Assembly: GCF_014298075.1 (NCBI RefSeq)
Contig: NZ_CP060418.1
Span: 3,162,001-3,226,000 of the forward strand
DNA: 64,000 nt
DNA from: Enterobacter sp. JUb54
GTDB taxonomy: Bacteria; Pseudomonadota; Gammaproteobacteria; Enterobacterales; Enterobacteriaceae
Direction: 5' to 3'
The notes beneath the pieces were generated by a model. It saw only the letters and a list, made by a program, of their open reading frames with translations. It searched no databases and was not told the origin of the DNA. A program made the position numbers and the translations under genes. Every line of letters starts with the position of its first letter. Within the stretch, counting starts at the first letter, position 1. Of the stretch, positions 32,730 to 43,772 are shown in pieces.

Positions 32730-34355
32730 ATGAAGGTTTCCTTTCAGTTTAAGCTGTTCATTTCGCTGGTGGCGTTCTTCTCCGTCCTGTTCGCCCTGCT
32801 GGGAGCCTATTACTACGTTGATGCCAGTCACCAGCTGTATCAGGAGATGAGCGCCCGCGCCAAAATACAGGCCGAAGAGATTGCGCTGATGCCGGAGCTT
32901 CGTCGCCAGGTTAGCCGCGACGATCCGCAGGCGCTGACCTCGTTTATGCGCGACATTGCCGCCCATAGCGATGCCAGCTTTATCGTGGTTGGCGATGCGC
33001 GCGGCGTGCATCTGTTCCACTCCGTTCACCCGGAGTGGGTCGGCACCCGGCTGGTCGGCGGCGATAATCAGGCGGTTCTGGCGGGCGAGAGCACCACCAC
33101 CATCCGTAAAGGCGGGCTCGGCGTGTCGCTGCGCAGCAAAGCGCCCATCGTCAATGAGGCCGGCCAGGTGGTGGGGATTGTCTCGGTGGGCTACCTGACC
33201 AGCTATCTCGACAGCATCACCCTGACCAAAGTCATCAATATCTTTATCGCGGCGATCCTGCTGCTGATCGCCCTGTTTATTTTTTCCTGGTACTTTACCC
33301 GCAGCATTAAAAAGCAGATTTTTTCGCTGGAGCCGCGGGAGATAGGCCTGCTGGTGCGGCAGCAGAAGGCGATGATGGAGTCGATCTACGAAGGGGTGAT
33401 CGTCATCGATCATCACCGGCGTATTAAAGTGATCAACCATGCGGCGCGCAGCCTGCTGGGGTTGAGTCAGCCCGCCCATCTGCTGCGCGGCAGATCCATC
33501 GACAGCGTGATCGTGCCGCAGCCTTTTTTCGCCAGCGGCGACATGCTGGAAAATGACACTCACGATGAACTGTGCCGCTTCAACCAGCTGACCGTCCTCG
33601 CCAGCCGGGTACGCATCATGCTGGAAAATTCACTGCAGGGTTGGGTGATCACCTTCCGTGACCGGGACGAAATCAACTCCCTCAGCGCCCAACTGAGCCA
33701 GGTCAAACGCTACGTGGATAACCTGCGCATCATGCGCCACGAGCAGTTGAACCGCATGACGACGCTCTCCGGCCTGCTGCATATGGGCCATTATGACGAT
33801 GCGATCCGCTATATTCAGGCGCAATCCGAACATGCGCAGGAGCTGCTGGACTTTATCTCTTCGCGCTTCGCATCCCCGACGCTCTGCGGTCTGCTGCTGG
33901 GGAAAGCTGCCCGGGCGCGGGAGAAAGGAGTGGAGCTGAGCTTCGACCCGGCCTGTCATATCGATCGCCCCCTGCCGTCCTTAATGGAGTCAGAGCTGAT
34001 TTCGATTATTGGCAACCTGCTGGACAACGCCATTGAAGCCACGCAACGGGCCGAGCTGCCGCACGAACCGGTTGAAGTGCTGATCCAGCTAAACGCCCGG
34101 GAGCTGATGATTGAAGTGGCCGACCGCGGCATCGGTATTCACCCGGCGATCCGCGATCGCATCTTTGAACGCGGCATCACCACCAAAACCCGTGGCGATC
34201 ACGGCATCGGCCTGTATCTTATCGAACATTATGTCACCCAGGCGGGCGGCACCATTGAGGTCGCAGATAACGCACCGCGAGGAGCGATCTTTACGCTGTT
34301 TATCCCCGCAGACGGTCCCGCCCATCCGCAACAAGAGGCCCACTATGCATCATGA
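32730..34355 (+). CDS. citY: Citrate-sensing histidine kinase, CitA/DpiB family
   Basis: Membrane sensor kinase of a two-component system, 541 aa from MKVSFQFKLF (K. pneumoniae CitA is about 547). Two transmembrane segments (about 8-30 and 167-189) flank a periplasmic PAS-like domain with citrate-site-like residues around HPEWVGTRLVGG. A cytoplasmic PAS domain follows (about 210-310), then the phosphoacceptor region RHEQLNRM (His337) and the ATPase domain with LLDNAIEA and GHGIGLYLI-like DHGIGLYLIEHY. The frame is open 80 codons further upstream, but that part lacks protein character. It overlaps the next gene by 11 bases. Confidence 0.87.
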   Translation: MKVSFQFKLFISLVAFFSVLFALLGAYYYVDASHQLYQEMSARAKIQAEEIALMPELRRQVSRDDPQALTSFMRDIAAHSDASFIVVGDARGVHLFHSVHPEWVGTRLVGGDNQAVLAGESTTTIRKGGLGVSLRSKAPIVNEAGQVVGIVSVGYLTSYLDSITLTKVINIFIAAILLLIALFIFSWYFTRSIKKQIFSLEPREIGLLVRQQKAMMESIYEGVIVIDHHRRIKVINHAARSLLGLSQPAHLLRGRSIDSVIVPQPFFASGDMLENDTHDELCRFNQLTVLASRVRIMLENSLQGWVITFRDRDEINSLSAQLSQVKRYVDNLRIMRHEQLNRMTTLSGLLHMGHYDDAIRYIQAQSEHAQELLDFISSRFASPTLCGLLLGKAARAREKGVELSFDPACHIDRPLPSLMESELISIIGNLLDNAIEATQRAELPHEPVEVLIQLNARELMIEVADRGIGIHPAIRDRIFERGITTKTRGDHGIGLYLIEHYVTQAGGTIEVADNAPRGAIFTLFIPADGPAHPQQEAHYAS

Positions 34356-35043
34356 CCTGGTCGATGTGTTAATCATCGAAGATGAGAGTGAACTGGCGCG
34401 GCTGCATGCCGAGCTGATTCAAAAACATCCGCGGATGCGGCTGATCGGCATAGCGGCATCCCTCAGCCAGGCGCGGCAGATGCTCAACGCCCAACTTCCT
34501 CAGTTGGTGCTGCTCGATAACTATTTGCCCGACGGTAAAGGCGTCACCTTGATGACCGACCCGATTCTGGCGGATGCCACCTGCTCGGTGATTTTTATTA
34601 CCGCCGCCAGCGACATGGAAACCTGTAGCCAGGCAATTCGTAACGGCGCCTTCGATTACATCCTTAAGCCGGTGTCGTGGAAGCGCCTGAGCCAGTCGCT
34701 GGAGCGCTTCGTGCAGTTTTACGATCAGCAGCGCGAGTGGAAAATCGTCGACCAGCAAAACGTCGATTCCCTCTATCAGTTGCAGGCAAAGAACTACCGT
34801 ACCGACAGCGGCAGCAAAGGGATCGAGGAGAAGACTCTGGCGCTGGTGCAGAGCCTGTTCAATGACCGGGAAGCACACAGTTTTTCCGTGGATGAGGTGG
34901 TGAACGATGCCGGCTTAAGTAAAACAACCGCCCGTCGCTATCTGGAGCACTGCGTGGAGATCGGCTTTCTGGAAGTGGATATGCTGTACGGTAAAATTGG
35001 CCATCCGCGACGCATGTACCGCCGCGTCGCCAGCGCCTCATAA
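34345..35043 (+). CDS. citZ: Response regulator, CitB/DpiA family
   Basis: DNA-binding response regulator, 232 aa, partner of the kinase it overlaps. Receiver domain (1-120) has acidic IIEDE (Glu12-Asp13), phosphoacceptor Asp58 in LLDNYLPDGKG and Lys108 in ILKPVSW. The C-terminal helix-turn-helix (about 170-225) reads SVDEVVNDAGLSKTTARRYL, as in CitB/DcuR-type regulators. Expected to activate the divergent citWX genes. A hairpin terminator follows. Confidence 0.88.
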   Translation: MHHDLVDVLIIEDESELARLHAELIQKHPRMRLIGIAASLSQARQMLNAQLPQLVLLDNYLPDGKGVTLMTDPILADATCSVIFITAASDMETCSQAIRNGAFDYILKPVSWKRLSQSLERFVQFYDQQREWKIVDQQNVDSLYQLQAKNYRTDSGSKGIEEKTLALVQSLFNDREAHSFSVDEVVNDAGLSKTTARRYLEHCVEIGFLEVDMLYGKIGHPRRMYRRVASAS

Positions 35044-35069
35044 GGCCTCTCCCGGTAGTAAGAGAGGCC
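35044..35069. terminator. Terminator between convergent citZ and djlA
   Basis: GGCCTCTC (35044-35051) pairs with GAGAGGCC (35062-35069) in the 55-bp gap between convergent genes. There is little T-run, so strength is uncertain. Confidence 0.65.
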
Positions 35070-35098
35070 CCAGGCGCTGACAGGCCCAGGGCTGGTGC

Positions 35099-35929
35099 TT
35101 AAAAACCGCGTTGTTCTTTGATCAGTTCCCAGGCTTTTTGAATATCCTGCGCTTTCTGTTTTGCCATCTCCATCATTTCTGGCGGCAACCCCTTCGCCAC
35201 CAGCTTATCCGGATGGTGCTCGTTCATTAGTTTACGATAGGCACGTTTCACGGTGGCAGCATCATCGGCGGGCTTCACGCCCAGCACGTTGCAGGCGTCT
35301 TCCAGCGTTGGTCCACGCTGCGCTTGCTGCCAGCCGGCGTTGCCGCCGCCCTGACCGTAACCGCCCTGCTGAGAACCCCCGCCGCCAAACTGCGCGCCGC
35401 CCTGCATCATGCGCAGGAACTGCTCGAACTGCGCACGCGAGATCCCGAGCTCTTCGGCGATGACGAACAGCACGTCACGTTCATTAGGATGTAACTCGCC
35501 GTCGGCGAAAGCGGTCTGCAGCTGAATTTCCAGAAACATCCGAATCAAATCAAAGCGGCCGAAACAGACGCTACGCAGCTGGCGCATTTTTTCGCGCAGC
35601 GGATAATCATCTGATTTACCTACCCGAAACGCATGCTGTGCCGCGGTACGCGACTCTCCATGCAGATTCATACGATCCATCAGGACATTGGCGACATGAA
35701 TATCGGCTTCGGTGACGCGGCCTTTGGATTTGGTCAGATGCCCCATCACCTCAAAGGTGGTGGCAAAGAACAGCGCCTGGCGCTCTTGCTGGTTGGCGAA
35801 CACATTGATTCTACGGCTCCGTGCGCGGTCAAAGATATGCCCGACCAATAGCCCCAGCACCACGCCCCAAAAGCCTGCGCCCATCATTAACGCGACTGCA
35901 ACCCCAATTATTTTACCCAAATACTGCAT
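35099..35929 (-). CDS. djlA: Membrane-anchored co-chaperone DjlA
   Basis: Type III J-domain protein anchored in the inner membrane by one N-terminal segment (residues 6-30, [22 protein letters not shown], cut here to its core). A TerB-like domain follows (about 50-180), then a Gly/Gln-rich linker and the C-terminal J domain with the HPD motif in [12 protein letters not shown]. It stimulates DnaK and affects the Rcs capsule pathway. It has 276 aa (271 in E. coli), slightly longer in the Gly-rich linker. Divergent from lptD, as in E. coli. Confidence 0.96.
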   Translation of the reverse strand: MQYLGKIIGVAVALMMGAGFWGVVLGLLVGHIFDRARSRRINVFANQQERQALFFATTFEVMGHLTKSKGRVTEADIHVANVLMDRMNLHGESRTAAQHAFRVGKSDDYPLREKMRQLRSVCFGRFDLIRMFLEIQLQTAFADGELHPNERDVLFVIAEELGISRAQFEQFLRMMQGGAQFGGGGSQQGGYGQGGGNAGWQQAQRGPTLEDACNVLGVKPADDAATVKRAYRKLMNEHHPDKLVAKGLPPEMMEMAKQKAQDIQKAWELIKEQRGF

Positions 35930-36173
35930 AGACTCCCCAATATTTACGCCGCCAGTTAAGCTATATAAGACCGCACGTTACAAAGCACTGACGCTTAGGT
36001 CAATTGTGGGACATAGCCTATATTTTGCTTTATCATACTCGTCATTCTACACGGTGCCTAACGCTCGGGATCCAAACCGGCAGGATTAACACTAGCGCGA
36101 TGAAGATGAGTACGTTAGGCTCTGACCGTTTGCAAGCCGCTGCCATAAGATGACGGAACAACAAAAACAACGT

Positions 36174-38519
36174 ATGAAAAAACGTATTCCCAGCCTCCTG
36201 GCCACCATGATCGCCAGCGCCTTGTACAGCCAGCAAGGCCTCGCCGCCGATCTCGCGACGCAATGTATGCTTGGCGTGCCAAGCTACGATCGTCCTTTGG
36301 TTGAAGGAAAAACCAACGAGCTACCGGTGACGATCGATGCCGAGCATGCGAAGGGTAATTATCCGGACAACGCGGTATTTACCGGCAATGTCGATATCAA
36401 CCAGGGCAATAGCCGTCTCCAGGCAGATGAGGTTCAGCTTCATCAGCAGCAGGCTGCGGGCCAGCCGCAACCGGTACGTACGGTTGATGCACTCGGCAAT
36501 GTGCACTATGACGATAATCAGGTCATTCTGAAAGGCCCCAAAGGCTGGTCAAACCTGAATACCAAAGATACCAATATCTGGAAAGGCGATTACCAGATGG
36601 TCGGCCGTCAGGGCCGCGGCACCGCAGACCTGATGAAGCAGCGCGGTGAGAACCGCTACACCATTCTGGAAAACGGCAGCTTTACCTCCTGTCTGCCGGG
36701 GTCGAATACCTGGAGCGTCGTCGGGAGTGAAGTTATTCATGACCGCGAAGAGCAGGTTGCGGAAATCTGGAACGCGCGCTTTAAAATCGGCTCAGTGCCG
36801 GTGTTTTACAGCCCCTACCTGCAGCTGCCGGTAGGCGACAAGCGCCGTTCTGGCTTCCTGATCCCGAACGCCAAATACAGCACCAAGAATGGCGTGGAGT
36901 TTTCGCTCCCCTATTACTGGAACATTGCGCCTAACTTCGATGCAACGCTGACGCCGCACTACATGAGCAAGCGTGGCGGCGTGATGTGGGAAAACGAATT
37001 CCGCTATCTGACCAAAGCGGGCACGGGTCTGTTCGAATTTGACTACCTGCCTTCCGATAAAATCTACCAGGATGACCACTCCGGCGACAGCAACAGCCGC
37101 CGTTGGTTGTTCTACTGGAACCACTCGGGTGTTATCGATCAGGTATGGCGCCTGAACGCTGACTACACCAAAGTGAGCGATGCGGACTACTTTAACGACT
37201 TCAGCTCTAAATACGGTTCCAGTACCGACGGCTACGCCACGCAGAAATTCAGCGCGGGCTACGTCGTCCAGAACTTCGACGCCACCGTATCGACCAAACA
37301 GTTCCAGGTCTTTAACCGCGAATCGAGCAACTCCTACGCCGCGCAGCCGCAGCTCGACGTTAACTACTACCAGAATGATGTTGGTCCGTTTGACACCCAC
37401 CTGTATGGACAGGCGGTGCACTTCCTCAACACCAACAGCAACATGCCGGAAGCCACCCGCGTTCACTTTGAACCGACGATCAGCTTACCGCTGTCGAACG
37501 GCTGGGGCAGTATCAATACCGAAGCCAAGCTGCTGGCGACCCACTATCAGCAGAGCAACCTCGATAACTACAACGCCGCCAATGGCACGGACTATAAAGA
37601 GTCCGTCAACCGTGTGATGCCGCAGTTTAAAATCGACGGTAAAATGGTCTTCGAGCGCGACATGCAGGAGGGTTTCACCCAAACGCTGGAACCGCGCATG
37701 CAGTATCTGTATATCCCGTATCGTGACCAGAGCCAGATCGGTACCTACGACTCCACGCTGCTGCAATCAGACTATACCGGCCTGTTCCGCGACCGTACCT
37801 ACAGCGGCCTGGATCGCATTGCTTCAGCGAACCAGCTCACCACCGGCGTCACCTCTCGCGTATATGATTCAGCCGCCGTTGAACGTTTTAATATTTCCGT
37901 TGGTCAAATCTATTATTTCACCGAGTCCCGGACCGGTGATGACAACATCAACTGGGAGAATGACGACACAACGGGTTCACTGGTATGGGCCGGAGATACT
38001 TACTGGCGCATCGCCGATAACTGGGGTTTACGCGGAGGCATTCAGTACGATACGCGTCTGGATAACGTCGCTACCGGTAACGGCACCGTGGAATACCGTC
38101 GCGATGAAAACCGCTTAGTACAGCTCAACTATCGTTACGCCAGCCCGGAATACATTCAGGCAACGCTGCCGTCGTATTCCACCGCTGAACAGTACAAAAA
38201 TGGTATTTCTCAGGTGGGCATGACTGCCAGCTGGCCGATTGTCGATCGCTGGTCTGTCGTCGGTGCATACTACTTTGACACCAATACCAAAAAGAGCGCC
38301 GACCAGATGTTAGGGGTCCAGTATAACTCCTGCTGCTACGCGATTCGCCTTGGCTACGAACGTAAGATCAACGGCTGGGATTCGAACGGTAACGGCGAGA
38401 GCAAATACGACAACACCTTTGGCATCAACATTGAGCTACGTGGCCTGAGCTCCAACTACGGTCTCGGCACCCAGCAGATGCTGCGTTCGAACATTTTACC
38501 GTACCAGAACTCCCTGTGA
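36174..38519 (+). CDS. lptD: LPS-assembly protein LptD
   Basis: Outer-membrane beta-barrel that, with LptE, inserts lipopolysaccharide into the outer leaflet. It has a signal peptide ([23 protein letters not shown]), an N-terminal periplasmic jellyroll (about 55-160), and a 26-strand barrel ending in NILPYQNSL. The four cysteines needed for its disulfides are present: ATQCMLG, FTSCLPG and the adjacent pair SCCYAIRLG. 781 aa (784 in E. coli). An in-frame ATG at 36150 would precede the signal peptide and is rejected. Same strand as surA, its folding factor. Confidence 0.97.
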   Translation: MKKRIPSLLATMIASALYSQQGLAADLATQCMLGVPSYDRPLVEGKTNELPVTIDAEHAKGNYPDNAVFTGNVDINQGNSRLQADEVQLHQQQAAGQPQPVRTVDALGNVHYDDNQVILKGPKGWSNLNTKDTNIWKGDYQMVGRQGRGTADLMKQRGENRYTILENGSFTSCLPGSNTWSVVGSEVIHDREEQVAEIWNARFKIGSVPVFYSPYLQLPVGDKRRSGFLIPNAKYSTKNGVEFSLPYYWNIAPNFDATLTPHYMSKRGGVMWENEFRYLTKAGTGLFEFDYLPSDKIYQDDHSGDSNSRRWLFYWNHSGVIDQVWRLNADYTKVSDADYFNDFSSKYGSSTDGYATQKFSAGYVVQNFDATVSTKQFQVFNRESSNSYAAQPQLDVNYYQNDVGPFDTHLYGQAVHFLNTNSNMPEATRVHFEPTISLPLSNGWGSINTEAKLLATHYQQSNLDNYNAANGTDYKESVNRVMPQFKIDGKMVFERDMQEGFTQTLEPRMQYLYIPYRDQSQIGTYDSTLLQSDYTGLFRDRTYSGLDRIASANQLTTGVTSRVYDSAAVERFNISVGQIYYFTESRTGDDNINWENDDTTGSLVWAGDTYWRIADNWGLRGGIQYDTRLDNVATGNGTVEYRRDENRLVQLNYRYASPEYIQATLPSYSTAEQYKNGISQVGMTASWPIVDRWSVVGAYYFDTNTKKSADQMLGVQYNSCCYAIRLGYERKINGWDSNGNGESKYDNTFGINIELRGLSSNYGLGTQQMLRSNILPYQNSL

Positions 38520-38573
38520 TGTGGCTGGTTTAAAACGTAATCCGCACTTGCGGTTAATTGAAATGGAAAAAGT

Positions 38574-39860
38574 ATGAAGAACTGGAAAACGCTGCTTCTC
38601 GGTATCGCCATGATCGCGAATACCAGTTTCGCTGCCCCACAGGTTGTCGATAAAGTAGCGGCTGTCGTCAATAATGGCGTTGTTCTTGAAAGCGACGTCG
38701 ATGGCTTGATGCAATCGGTTAAGCTGAATGCTGGCCAGGCCGGTCAACAGCTGCCGGATGACGCAACCCTGCGTCATCAGATCCTCGAACGTCTGATCAT
38801 GGACCAGATTGTTCTGCAGATGGGCCAGAAAATGGGCGTGAAAGTCACTGACGATCAGGTCGATCAGGCTATTGCCAACATCGCAAAACAGAACAACATG
38901 TCGCTGGATCAGATGCGTAGCCGCCTGGCTTACGAAGGTCTGAACTACAACACCTACCGCAATCAGATCCGTAAAGAGATGCTGATTTCGGAAGTGCGCA
39001 ACAACGAAGTTCGTCGCCGTATCACCGTGCTGCCGCAGGAAGTTGAATCCCTGGCGAAGCAGATTGGCGATCAGAACGATGCCAGCACTGAACTGAACCT
39101 GAGCCACATCATGATTCCGCTGTCGGAAAACCCGTCTTCTGACGACGTGGCTGCCGCGCAGCAGCAGGCCAACGCCATCGTTGAGCAGGCACGCAGCGGT
39201 GCCGACTTCGGTAAACTGGCTATCACCTACTCTGCTGACCAGCAGGCGCTGAAAGGCGGCCAGATGGGCTGGGGTCGTATTCAGGAGCTGCCGGGGATCT
39301 TCGCCCAGGCACTGAGCACCGCGAAGAAAGGCGATATCATCGGCCCGATTCGTTCTGGTGTCGGTTTCCACATCCTGAAAGTCAACGATATGCGCGGTGG
39401 CAGTAAAAGCATCTCCGTCACCGAAGTTCACGCTCGCCACATCCTGCTGAAGCCGTCGCCGATCATGAACGACGACCAGGCACGGGCGAAGCTGGAGCAG
39501 ATCGCGGCGGACATTAAGAGCGGGAAAACCACCTTTGCGAAAGCGGCGAAAGATTTCTCTGAAGATCCAGGCTCTGCCAACCAGGGCGGCGATCTGGGCT
39601 GGGCTACGCCAGACATCTTCGACCCGGCGTTCCGCGACGCTCTGATGCGCCTGAATAAAGGCCAGACCAGCGCACCGGTTCACTCCTCCTTCGGCTGGCA
39701 CCTGATTGAACTGATGGACAGCCGTCAGGTCGACCGTACCGATGCCGCGCAGAAAGACCGCGCCTACCGGATGCTGATGAACCGTAAATTCTCAGAAGAA
39801 GCAGCGACCTGGATGCAGGAACAACGCGCCAGCGCTTACGTCAAGGTTCTGAACAACTAA
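38574..39860 (+). CDS. surA: Periplasmic chaperone and peptidyl-prolyl isomerase SurA
   Basis: Main periplasmic chaperone for outer-membrane proteins including LptD. 428 aa as in E. coli. A signal peptide ends at TSFA before [12 protein letters not shown]. The N-terminal chaperone domain, two parvulin domains (about 170-270 and 280-380; [10 protein letters not shown] and [11 protein letters not shown] begin them) and the C-terminal helix follow in order. It lies 54 bases after lptD. Confidence 0.97.
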   Translation: MKNWKTLLLGIAMIANTSFAAPQVVDKVAAVVNNGVVLESDVDGLMQSVKLNAGQAGQQLPDDATLRHQILERLIMDQIVLQMGQKMGVKVTDDQVDQAIANIAKQNNMSLDQMRSRLAYEGLNYNTYRNQIRKEMLISEVRNNEVRRRITVLPQEVESLAKQIGDQNDASTELNLSHIMIPLSENPSSDDVAAAQQQANAIVEQARSGADFGKLAITYSADQQALKGGQMGWGRIQELPGIFAQALSTAKKGDIIGPIRSGVGFHILKVNDMRGGSKSISVTEVHARHILLKPSPIMNDDQARAKLEQIAADIKSGKTTFAKAAKDFSEDPGSANQGGDLGWATPDIFDPAFRDALMRLNKGQTSAPVHSSFGWHLIELMDSRQVDRTDAAQKDRAYRMLMNRKFSEEAATWMQEQRASAYVKVLNN

Positions 39861-39867
39861 TACCACG

Positions 39868-39936
39868 GCCTCAAACACCCCGGCAGCATTCGGGGTGTTT
39901 GAGGCGGCAACGCCAGCGGCTCCCGCTGGCGTTGCC
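39868..39936 (+). repeat. Tandem long hairpins between surA and pdxA
   Basis: Two perfect inverted repeats abut. The first has a 15-bp stem, 39868-39882 with 39891-39905 (GCCTCAAACACCCCG), and an 8-nt loop. The second has a 14-bp stem, 39906-39919 with 39923-39936 (GGCAACGCCAGCGG), and a 3-nt loop. Neither is followed by a T-run; AAAAAAGACG follows. They fill most of the surA-pdxA gap. Confidence 0.85.
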
Positions 39937-39964
39937 AAAAAAGACGTCCTGAAGGATGAAGTGT

Positions 39965-40945
39965 ATGAATCGAGTTGTTATCACCCCCGGCGAGCCCGCC
40001 GGAATTGGCCCCGACCTTGTGGTGCAGCTTGCACAGCGCGACTGGCCGGTAGAGCTGGTGGTTTGCGCCGATGGCGCACTGTTATCTGACCGGGCCCGAC
40101 AGCTCGGTCTTCCTTTATCTCTCCTGCCCTACGACGCTTCCCTTCCCGCCACAGCGCAACGTGCTGGCACCCTGACGCTCCTTCCCGTTACGTTAAACGC
40201 CCCGGTGGAACCCGGTGTACTGAACATCCCTAACGGGCACTATGTGGTGGAGACGCTGGCTCGCGCCTGCGACGGCTGCCTGAACGGTGAATTTGCGGCG
40301 TTGATTACCGGGCCGGTGCATAAGGGAAACATCAACGACGCGGGGATCGCCTTCACCGGCCACACCGAGTTCTTTGAAGAGCGTTCGCACGCCAGCAAAG
40401 TCGTGATGATGCTGGCCACGGAAGAACTGCGTGTCGCCCTGGCGACCACTCACCTGCCGCTGAAGGCCATCAGTGAGGCAATCACGCCGGATTTGCTGCG
40501 TGAGGTGATTACCATCCTGGACCACGATCTGCGCCATAAATTTGGCATCGCCCGGCCGCACGTGCTGGTCTGCGGGCTTAACCCGCACGCCGGCGAAGGC
40601 GGACACATGGGAACCGAAGAGATCGATACCATTATTCCGGTGCTGGAAGAAATGCGCGCCAGGGGCATGAATCTGAGCGGTCCGCTACCGGCAGACACGC
40701 TTTTTCAGCCTAAATATCTCGACCATGCCGATGCGGTACTCGCGATGTACCACGATCAGGGCCTTCCCGTGCTAAAATACCAGGGCTTTGGCCGTGGCGT
40801 GAACATTACGCTCGGTTTACCTTTTATTCGAACCTCCGTTGACCACGGTACCGCGCTTGAACTGGCGGGCCAGGGAAAAGCGGATGTCGGCAGTTTTATC
40901 ACGGCGCTTAATCTCGCCATCAAAATGATTGTTAATACGCAATGA
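39965..40945 (+). CDS. pdxA: 4-hydroxythreonine-4-phosphate dehydrogenase
   Basis: NAD-dependent oxidation of 4-phosphohydroxy-L-threonine in pyridoxal phosphate synthesis. Motifs include [13 protein letters not shown], the metal-binding histidines in [16 protein letters not shown] and [15 protein letters not shown]. The ATG at 39965 has AAGGA 8 bases upstream and is preferred; the ATG at 39956 (three residues earlier) matches the E. coli length better but has no good ribosome site. The stop overlaps the rsmA start by four bases (ATGA). Confidence 0.96.
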   Translation: MNRVVITPGEPAGIGPDLVVQLAQRDWPVELVVCADGALLSDRARQLGLPLSLLPYDASLPATAQRAGTLTLLPVTLNAPVEPGVLNIPNGHYVVETLARACDGCLNGEFAALITGPVHKGNINDAGIAFTGHTEFFEERSHASKVVMMLATEELRVALATTHLPLKAISEAITPDLLREVITILDHDLRHKFGIARPHVLVCGLNPHAGEGGHMGTEEIDTIIPVLEEMRARGMNLSGPLPADTLFQPKYLDHADAVLAMYHDQGLPVLKYQGFGRGVNITLGLPFIRTSVDHGTALELAGQGKADVGSFITALNLAIKMIVNTQ

Positions 40946-41763
40946 ATAATCGAGTCCATCAGGGCCACTTAGCTCGTAAACGCTTCGGGCAAAACTTTCT
41001 CAACGATCAGTTCGTGATCGACAGCATTGTCTCGGCCATTAACCCTCAGAAAGGGCAGGCTATTGTCGAAATCGGTCCGGGTCTCGCCGCACTGACCGAG
41101 CCGGTCGGTGAACGCCTTGACGCGCTCACGGTTATCGAGCTCGACCGCGATCTGGCCGCACGTCTGCAAACGCATCCCTTCCTGGGACCGAAGCTGACGA
41201 TTTATCAGCAAGATGCCATGACCATGAATTTCGGCGAGCTGTCGCAGACCATGGGTCAGCCGCTGCGCGTGTTTGGCAACCTGCCGTACAACATCTCGAC
41301 GCCGTTGATGTTCCATCTGTTCAGCTATACTGATGCCATTGCCGACATGCACTTCATGCTGCAAAAAGAGGTCGTCAATCGCCTGGTTGCCGGACCGAAC
41401 AGCAAGGCCTATGGTCGTCTGAGCGTCATGGCGCAGTACTACTGCCAGATTATCCCGGTACTCGAAGTACCGCCGAGCGCCTTTACACCACCGCCTAAAG
41501 TGGATTCCGCCGTTGTGCGCCTGGTGCCTTATCGCACGCTGCCGCATCCGGTGAAAGAGGTGCGTGTACTGAGCCGAATTACGACCGAAGCGTTCAATCA
41601 GCGTCGGAAAACGATTCGCAACAGTCTCGGCAACCTGTTCAGCGTTGACGTGCTGACCGAGCTGGGCATCGACCCGGCAAAACGTGCAGAGAATATTTCC
41701 GTGGCGCAGTACTGTCAGTTAGCCAACTGGTTATCCGACAACGCGCCTACCAAGGAGAGCTAA
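40942..41763 (+). CDS. rsmA: 16S rRNA dimethyladenosine transferase
   Basis: KsgA: dimethylates two adjacent adenines near the 3' end of 16S rRNA, a late checkpoint in small-subunit assembly. 273 aa as in E. coli. S-adenosylmethionine motifs: [22 protein letters not shown], and catalytic motif IV NLPYNIS. Translationally coupled to pdxA through ATGA and followed at 2 bases by apaG. Confidence 0.97.
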   Translation: MNNRVHQGHLARKRFGQNFLNDQFVIDSIVSAINPQKGQAIVEIGPGLAALTEPVGERLDALTVIELDRDLAARLQTHPFLGPKLTIYQQDAMTMNFGELSQTMGQPLRVFGNLPYNISTPLMFHLFSYTDAIADMHFMLQKEVVNRLVAGPNSKAYGRLSVMAQYYCQIIPVLEVPPSAFTPPPKVDSAVVRLVPYRTLPHPVKEVRVLSRITTEAFNQRRKTIRNSLGNLFSVDVLTELGIDPAKRAENISVAQYCQLANWLSDNAPTKES

Positions 41764-41765
41764 CC

Positions 41766-42143
41766 ATGATCAATTCGCCTCGTGTTTGCGTACAGGTGCA
41801 AAGCGTCTATATCGAATCGCAGTCTTCCCCGGAAGAGGAGCGCTACGTCTTCGCTTATACCGTCACTATTCGCAATCTGGGGCGGACTCAGGTTCAGCTT
41901 CTTGGCCGCTACTGGCTTATCACCAACGGCCACGGTCGTGAGACTGAAGTTCAGGGTGAAGGGGTTGTCGGCGAACAGCCGCATATTCCCGCAGGCGGTG
42001 AATTTCAATATACCAGCGGGGCCGTCATTGAAACGCCGCTGGGCACCATGCAGGGACATTACGATATGATCGATGTGAACGGCGTGCCGTTCTCGATCGA
42101 CATCCCTGTTTTCCGTCTCGCAGTACCAACGCTCATTCACTAA
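41766..42143 (+). CDS. apaG: ApaG protein
   Basis: Small beta-sandwich protein (125 aa as in E. coli) of the DUF525 fold, seen also in some F-box proteins. Its biochemical function is not established; E. coli mutants have been tied to cobalt and magnesium phenotypes. Characteristic segments are [20 protein letters not shown] and [20 protein letters not shown]. Between rsmA and apaH in one operon. Confidence 0.95.
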   Translation: MINSPRVCVQVQSVYIESQSSPEEERYVFAYTVTIRNLGRTQVQLLGRYWLITNGHGRETEVQGEGVVGEQPHIPAGGEFQYTSGAVIETPLGTMQGHYDMIDVNGVPFSIDIPVFRLAVPTLIH

Positions 42144-42147
42144 AACA

Positions 42148-42996
42148 ATGTCTACATATCTTATTGGCGACGTTCACGGTTGCTACGATGAACTGATCGC
42201 GTTATTAAAGCAGGTGGCCTTTACCCCAGGGAACGATACGCTGTGGCTCACGGGCGATCTCGTCGCGCGCGGCCCGGGTTCACTTGAGGTCTTACGCTAC
42301 GTCAAATCTCTGGGCGATAGCGCGCGCCTGGTGCTGGGCAATCACGACCTGCATCTGCTGGCCGTTTTCGCCGGGATCAGCCGCAACAAACCGAAAGATC
42401 GCCTGAAATCACTGCTTGAAGCACCGGATGCCGACGACCTGCTCAACTGGTTACGTCGTCAGCCGCTGATGCAAATCGATGAACAGAAAAAGCTGGTGAT
42501 GGCCCATGCCGGCATCACGCCGCAGTGGGATCTGGAAACGGCAAAAGAGTGCGCGCGCGATGTTGAAGCCGTCCTCTCCAGCGACTCCTATCCGTTCTTC
42601 CTCGACGCGATGTATGGCGATATGCCGAATAACTGGAGCAACGAGCTGAGCGGCCTTGCCCGCCTGCGCTTTATCTCCAACGCCTTTACCCGCATGCGTT
42701 ACTGCTTCCCGAATGGTCAACTGGATATGTATGCCAAAGAGGCACCGGAAGACGCCCCCGCGCCATTAAAACCGTGGTTTGCGATCCCGGGTCCGGTCGC
42801 CAGTGAATACAGTATTGCTTTTGGACATTGGGCTTCGCTGGAAGGCCGCGGTACGCCTGAGGGGATTTATGCCCTTGATACGGGCTGCTGCTGGGGTGGG
42901 GATCTCACCTGCCTGCGCTGGGAAGACAAGCAGTACTTTACTCAGCCATCAAACCGGCAGAAAGATCAGACTGAAGGCGACGCGATCGCGTCTTAA
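42148..42996 (+). CDS. apaH: Symmetrical diadenosine tetraphosphatase
   Basis: Hydrolyses Ap4A to two ADP and removes Np4-type RNA caps. Calcineurin-like phosphoesterase with the metal motifs [17 protein letters not shown] and GNHDLH, and a late HAGITPQW. 282 aa (280 in E. coli), the extra residues in the C-terminal tail. Last gene of the lptD-surA-pdxA-rsmA-apaG-apaH run. Confidence 0.97.
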   Translation: MSTYLIGDVHGCYDELIALLKQVAFTPGNDTLWLTGDLVARGPGSLEVLRYVKSLGDSARLVLGNHDLHLLAVFAGISRNKPKDRLKSLLEAPDADDLLNWLRRQPLMQIDEQKKLVMAHAGITPQWDLETAKECARDVEAVLSSDSYPFFLDAMYGDMPNNWSNELSGLARLRFISNAFTRMRYCFPNGQLDMYAKEAPEDAPAPLKPWFAIPGPVASEYSIAFGHWASLEGRGTPEGIYALDTGCCWGGDLTCLRWEDKQYFTQPSNRQKDQTEGDAIAS

Positions 42997-43005
42997 GTTG
43001 AGCGT

Positions 43006-43039
43006 CCCGGATGACCGCCAACAACGGGCGCTATCCGGG
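43006..43039. repeat. REP-like palindrome after apaH
   Basis: CCCGGAT (43006-43012) and ATCCGGG (43033-43039) bracket a GC-rich loop, of the REP type, in the gap between convergent apaH and folA. Confidence 0.65.
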
Positions 43040-43055
43040 CAACGCTTTAGCGCGA

Positions 43056-43095
43056 TAAAAGCTCCCCGGCGCGCATAACGCCACCGGGGAAAGCC
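43056..43095 (-). terminator. folA terminator
   Basis: On the minus strand CCCCGG..CCGGGG (between 43063 and 43090) forms a GC-rich hairpin followed by AGCTTTTATC, directly after the folA stop codon. Confidence 0.8.
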
Positions 43096-43608
<513 letters not shown>

Positions 43609-43772
43609 CTATACGGAAAGCGTAATACTTCGTCGACTGCGTGGAGAGTAAAGAATAAGAAAATTTTTAGATTTGCTGGCGAGCCCACGTAAGCCACGTG
43701 AACCGCCAACTGCGGATTTAAATTGAAAACAAAATGTTAACTGTAAACCAAACGTAACAGCGAGTTTTCACC

